Assembly (NCBI GenBank): GCA_020633235.1
Contig: JACKEA010000003.1
Span: 434,001-498,000, forward strand
Reading direction: 5' to 3'
DNA length: 64,000 nt
Origin: Polyangiaceae bacterium
GTDB lineage: Bacteria > Myxococcota_A > Polyangia > Polyangiales > Polyangiaceae
Under the pieces are notes generated by a model that saw only the letters and a list, made by a program, of their open reading frames with translations, ran no database searches and was not told where the DNA came from. This document shows, piece by piece, positions 61,301-64,000 of the stretch (positions are counted from its first letter, which is position 1; the number at the start of each line of letters is the position of its first letter). The translations under genes were made by a program, and so were the position numbers.

Positions 61301-61394
61301 GCGCTTGGACGGACGCCGGGGACGCGCCTTGGTACTGAAGCCCCGCCCGCCCTCGGACTCGATTCCCGCGTCCCTCGCCGGCCGAGCGATGTGA
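58359..61394 (+). CDS. Receiver domains fused to a PEP-synthase/PPDK N-terminal-like domain
   Basis: A 1011-residue protein. Residues 28-165 form a receiver-like fold without the phospho-acceptor Asp (IIASSLV). Residues 178-320 form a receiver with acidic pocket VVEDS, acceptor Asp in VISDVSFP, Ser in LLQSSD and Lys in FADKNAP. From about 420 comes a pyruvate-phosphate-dikinase N-terminal type domain (LGSGSIGGKARSIGFVSA, PLAVRSSSLREDARFQPFAG, YVLQARPMAG). No phosphohistidine swivel or PEP-binding C-terminal domain follows. It may phosphorylate another carrier or act as a regulator. It is coupled to the shortened gdhA. Confidence 0.85.
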   Translation: MTDKPSRPALPRIRTHWRDLFHSLMPHRVREVLLVSSAYDAFLLEEDGPLTRRLFASFSELELSWAPRITHASTAEQALSLLERRPFQMVIIASSLVKTDAAELGRSIRERHEELPLVLLAFDEEQLTAFPGNTPPSCFDEVFLWNGDAAILIGIVKLVEDRLNVEHDVETGDVQVIMVVEDSVRTYSNFLTLLYPELLRQSRSLVAEGVNEWHRLLRIHARPKIRLATSFDEAMAICDRWHDNLMGVISDVSFPRAGRVEHAAGIELTKLLRSREDPPPVLLQSSDASIAEQASILGVWFADKNAPDFMHTVRRFLQEQLGFGDFTFLAPDGTPLAKAKSVQEMVEALEHVPLDAILDHAQKHDFSRWLKARSMFQIARHTRGVSITDFRTPERIRSYLQDVLREASDHDQAGVVTDLEAGTRIASNRFIRLGSGSIGGKARSIGFVSALLVNRQLLHHFPNLEIRIPKTVAIGVSEFDRFMARVDLKSLEGLDDPAVRRQLMKVPLSEELVSELREACSTLTGPLAVRSSSLREDARFQPFAGVYATYMLPNNHPDPDVRLAEVCRAIRAVYASMFAREARTYTAGHPHSAEEEKMAVVVQQLVGQQFGDRFYPHVSGVAQSFNYYPIGPQRSDEGLCVIALGLGQMVVGGGLGLRFSPAHPGVLPQFSRPEQVLRTTQRKFYALDLSSPLVDLTADPSGLLRLYDLEAAEKDGTLALAGSVYCAEDDAIRENLTLAGPRLITFNNVLRWRAIPLAEAIVELLAAVGQAMGSEVEIEFAVDMGDFGRQAPEGRTPKVPRLYVLQARPMAGLDNGRLEVDFDRYDPNEIIVRTEQALGNGRIDDIRDIVYVKRTDLSSVETRRAAQDLREMDHYLGSHNRRYLLIGPGRFGSSDPSLGIPVDWLHIAHSRVIVEVPLRGELLDSSQGTHFFHNVTSARLGYLTATPQANARVDRDFLDRLPVVRETELVRHVELEHPLRVRLDGRRGRALVLKPRPPSDSIPASLAGRAM

Positions 61395-61401
61395 AACCCG
61401 A

Positions 61402-61433
61402 GGTTGGCAGCCAGCAACCGCTGGTTGGCAGCC
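61402..61433. repeat. Direct repeat GGTTGGCAGCC with overlapping hairpins
   Basis: GGTTGGCAGCC occurs at 61402-61412 and 61423-61433. Either GGTTG can pair with CAACC (61415-61419), so two hairpins exclude each other. Located after the PEP-synthase-like gene; may be part of a terminator. Confidence 0.45.
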
Positions 61434-61490
61434 GGCCGGGCGATCTACCCGGACAAACGTGATGGTGCGCATCTTGCTCGGTAGCCGGCG

Positions 61491-63539
61491 ATGCGACTTT
61501 CGAGTGTGGGTTTCGTCGTCTTGGCACTGACGCAGCTTGCGGCGTGCAGCGGGAGCGACGAGGGTGCGGTCGCTGGCAGCACGGGCGGCAGCGGCGGAGC
61601 CGCGAGCGGCGGCAGCGGTGGATCGGGCGGCGGCGGGAGCGGTGGGGGTAGTGGGGGCGCCCCGGAACCCAAGATGTGCGAAGGCGTCGAGCTCGACACC
61701 AGCGCGCTGTCCTTCGATGGCACCGACGATGCCGTGAGCATGGGTCCTGCGTCCGCTTTGGGCCTCGCCAAGTTCACGGTCGAGGCTTGGGTTCGGCGCG
61801 ACGGGCCGGGCGAAACTGCCGGCACCGGCGTCGGTGGTCTGTCGTTGGTTCCCATTGCCGGCAAGGGCCGCGGAGAGAAAGACGGCAGCAATCTCGACTG
61901 CAACTACGCCTTCGGCTTCTGGGGCGACGTCCTGGGCGCGGATTTCGAGGACATGGCGAGTGGCGCCAATCATCCCGTCAAAGGCAAGACCAAGGTCACT
62001 TGGGGCGTGTGGCATCACGTGGCCGCCACCTTCGATGGCCAGACGTTCTCCCTGTATCTGGATGGACAGTTGGACGGCACCACGGCCACGACGGCGACCC
62101 CGCGCCACGACAGCATTCAGCACTTCGGTATCGGCACGGCGTTCAACTCGACCGGCGTCGCCGCCGGGCATCTCCATGGCGCCGTGGGCGAGCTCAGAGT
62201 CTGGGACCACGCGCGAACGGAGGCGGAGCTCGCCGACGGAATGTACGACACGTCTGTTTCCGGCAGTGGCTTGGTCGGGCGCTGGGCGCTCGACTCCGAC
62301 GCAGCGGACAGCGTTGGGTCGGCGACGGGGAGCATCGACGGCGCGACGTTCGTCACCCCGGGCGCGCCGCTCGGCAAGGGCGCGCCCCCCGAGCTGGACA
62401 ACCCATCCCCAGCGGACGGCGCGACCGTTACCAGTGCCGGCGCCAAGCTCTCCGTGGACATCAGCGATCCGGACGGCGACGACATGTCGGTGGCGTTCCA
62501 CCTGCGCGAGCTGTCCACCATGGACGACTTCAGCATCGTGGTGCTGCCGGACACGCAGTACTACACGGTGGAGGGCAAGGGCCGGGAGCACTTCTTCTAC
62601 GACCAGACCAAGTGGATCATGGACAACTACGCCGGCTACGACATCGCCGGCGTGATCCACAACGGGGACATCGTGGACAAGGGCGACCTCACCTATCAGT
62701 GGACCATCGCCGACAAGGCCATGAAGGAGCTGGAGGGTGCCGTGGCGGGTTTACCCGACGGCCTGCCCTACGGCGTAGGGGTGGGCAATCACGACGAGGT
62801 GCCCAACGGCACGGCGGACGGCACCGCGAACTTCAACAAGTACTTCGGCGTCTCGCGCTTCGAAGGACGCTCCTACTACGGCGGCCACTACGGCAGTGAC
62901 AACGACGAGAGCTGGTACACGTTCTCGGCCGGCGGCCTCGACTTCGTCGTCGTGAACCTGCAGTACAACACCGACCCGAGCCCCGCGGTGCTGAGCTGGG
63001 CTCGCAGCATCTTCGAACAGCACCCGGAGAGCTTCGGTATCCTGAACTCCCACTACATCGTGGGAAGTACCGGCAACTTCGGCGCCCAAGGCAAGGCCAT
63101 CTACGAAGCCCTGAAGGACGTCGACAACCTGCAGCTGATGACCTGCGGACACGTGAGCGCGGAGGCGCGCCGCACGGACACCTACAAGGGGAACGTGATC
63201 CACTCCATGCTGGCGGACTACCAGGGGCGTACCAACGGCGGGAACGGCTGGATGAGGATCTGGGAGCTGGCGCCGGCCAGCAACGAGCTGACGGTGCGCA
63301 CTTATTCACCCACCCTCGACAAGTTCGAGACCGACGACGACAGCGAGTTCACGCTACCCATAGACCTGCGCGGTGCGGGGGGCCCGTTCCAGGTGGTCGG
63401 GGAGGTGGCCCACGCGGCGGTGTCCGCCAACGTGGTGCTCGCGGACGTGAAGCCCGGGCGCACCTACGAATGGTACGCGACGGTCACGGACTGCGTGCAC
63501 AGCGTCTCGACGCCCGTCAGCCGATTCACGACGGAGTGA
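61491..63539 (+). CDS. LamG and metallophosphoesterase lipoprotein
   Basis: A 682-residue lipoprotein: lipobox LAAC (Cys19), Gly/Ser linker, a LamG-like jelly roll (about 65-280; FTVEAWVRRDGPGETAG, HHVAATFDGQTFSLYLDGQ, GELRVWDHARTEAEL), a small beta unit, then a calcineurin-like metallophosphoesterase (VVLPDTQYY, GDIVDKG, VGNHDE, ILNSHYI, CGHVSAE) at about 345-570 and a short C-terminal beta domain. All metal ligands appear present. It probably acts on phosphate esters at the cell surface. Its 3' end overlaps the next convergent gene by 14 bases. Confidence 0.9.
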   Translation: MRLSSVGFVVLALTQLAACSGSDEGAVAGSTGGSGGAASGGSGGSGGGGSGGGSGGAPEPKMCEGVELDTSALSFDGTDDAVSMGPASALGLAKFTVEAWVRRDGPGETAGTGVGGLSLVPIAGKGRGEKDGSNLDCNYAFGFWGDVLGADFEDMASGANHPVKGKTKVTWGVWHHVAATFDGQTFSLYLDGQLDGTTATTATPRHDSIQHFGIGTAFNSTGVAAGHLHGAVGELRVWDHARTEAELADGMYDTSVSGSGLVGRWALDSDAADSVGSATGSIDGATFVTPGAPLGKGAPPELDNPSPADGATVTSAGAKLSVDISDPDGDDMSVAFHLRELSTMDDFSIVVLPDTQYYTVEGKGREHFFYDQTKWIMDNYAGYDIAGVIHNGDIVDKGDLTYQWTIADKAMKELEGAVAGLPDGLPYGVGVGNHDEVPNGTADGTANFNKYFGVSRFEGRSYYGGHYGSDNDESWYTFSAGGLDFVVVNLQYNTDPSPAVLSWARSIFEQHPESFGILNSHYIVGSTGNFGAQGKAIYEALKDVDNLQLMTCGHVSAEARRTDTYKGNVIHSMLADYQGRTNGGNGWMRIWELAPASNELTVRTYSPTLDKFETDDDSEFTLPIDLRGAGGPFQVVGEVAHAAVSANVVLADVKPGRTYEWYATVTDCVHSVSTPVSRFTTE

Positions 63540-64000
63540 AGATCGCGAGGCTCCGCTCGATGAGCCACAGGGCCGAGAGGCCGCCCATCGCGTAGCAGGC
63601 CAACGCGCGGAGTCGCGGCAGCTTGCGCGGCGTCAGCGCCATCACGGCGAAGTAGACGCCGACCAGCGTCAGCTGGCCGAGCTCGACGCCCACGTTGAAC
63701 CCGAACAAAGCGCCCGCTCGCATGCCCGCCGGCAGCCCCAGCTCGAAGAGCGCGCTCGCGAAGCCCAGGCCGTGAACCAGACCGAAGCCCAGTGCCACCA
63801 ACCAGGGCGCGCGATGGGTCAGGGTGGGAGCGTCGACCAGAGCTTCGCGGGCCACCAGCAACACGCTGGCGGCAATGGTCGCCTCCACCGGCGCGCTCGG
63901 GACGTGGATGACGCCTAGCACCGCGAGGGCCAAGCTGAGGGAATGCGCCAAGGTGAAGGCCGTCACCGTGAAGACGACCCGGCGCAGTGTGCGCACCACC
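63526..64000 (-). CDS. HupE/UreJ-like membrane protein, C-terminal part
   Basis: The gene runs in from the right window edge; about 158 codons are visible. Marks are VVFTVTAFTLAHSLSLALAV, PVEATIAASVLLVA, LGFGLVHGLGFASALFELGLPAG and FNVGVELGQLTLV, with several His and Glu/Asp in membrane helices, as in the HupE/UreJ nickel or cobalt transporter family. A GTG at 63999 is in frame but the family's N-terminal part should lie upstream, so the gene is treated as partial. Confidence 0.82.
   Translation of the reverse strand, partial: VVRTLRRVVFTVTAFTLAHSLSLALAVLGVIHVPSAPVEATIAASVLLVAREALVDAPTLTHRAPWLVALGFGLVHGLGFASALFELGLPAGMRAGALFGFNVGVELGQLTLVGVYFAVMALTPRKLPRLRALACYAMGGLSALWLIERSLAIFTPS

Overview
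The window is G+C-rich DNA from a Gram-negative bacterium, most likely a myxobacterium of the Polyangia type (inference). The signs are many lipoproteins with Gly/Thr/Ala/Ser-rich linkers after the lipobox, a MopE-type motif (VCDGIDNDCNG), frequent GTG starts with 4-nt GTGA stop/start overlaps, a pseudokinase of the Ser/Thr kinase fold, and a bacterial PFK-2/FBPase-2. About 60 protein genes are supported. No rRNA, tRNA, CRISPR array, insertion sequence or prophage was seen.

Left part (1-9850): end of an FAD monooxygenase, lipoproteins, a CBS protein, an MscS channel, bifunctional PFK-2/FBPase-2, a quinone oxidoreductase, an Xre/RES toxin-antitoxin pair, small membrane proteins, a DUF72 protein and an HTTM-like protein. 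Between 9853 and 10244 lie repeats but no gene.

10245-19237: an operon of two tiny paralogous proteins with repeated GNLMPP-like motifs coupled to a diiron ferritin-like protein; a CPBP-type membrane protein with no stop near its expected end; and a fully overlapping operon of PGM1-type ATP-grasp ligase, M14/AspA-type zinc hydrolase and PHP-domain lipoprotein.

19238-24440: cysS, preceded by a 21-codon leader peptide with three TGT cysteine codons and two mutually exclusive hairpins, the downstream one abutting the cysS start. This looks like a cysteine-responsive attenuator. A queuosine-precursor transporter, an SGNH hydrolase and a Sel1-repeat lipoprotein follow.

24441-41644: DedA protein, a Trk/Ktr potassium system translationally coupled to a sensor-like membrane protein, an AAA ATPase/TOPRIM-like pair (candidate defence system), GH1 glucosidase, GNAT protein, pseudokinase, HipBA with a visible operator, and secreted proteins.

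41645-57544: a VWA/membrane-protein cluster, an ECF sigma factor overlapping its probable anti-sigma factor (exact 17-residue DPF repeats), and a seven-gene MoxR/Bat operon with five consecutive GTGA junctions and a BatB-BatC fusion.

57545-64000: a glutamate dehydrogenase lacking its catalytic and nucleotide-binding core, four bases upstream of a receiver/PEP-synthase-like protein; a LamG/metallophosphoesterase lipoprotein; and a partial HupE/UreJ-like protein.

A roughly 20-bp motif (TTGTCGGTCC-GCCGC-GGAACC and variants) recurs at least six times, four times between genes. Several genes show a TANNNT hexamer 6-9 nt before the start codon, suggesting leaderless transcripts.
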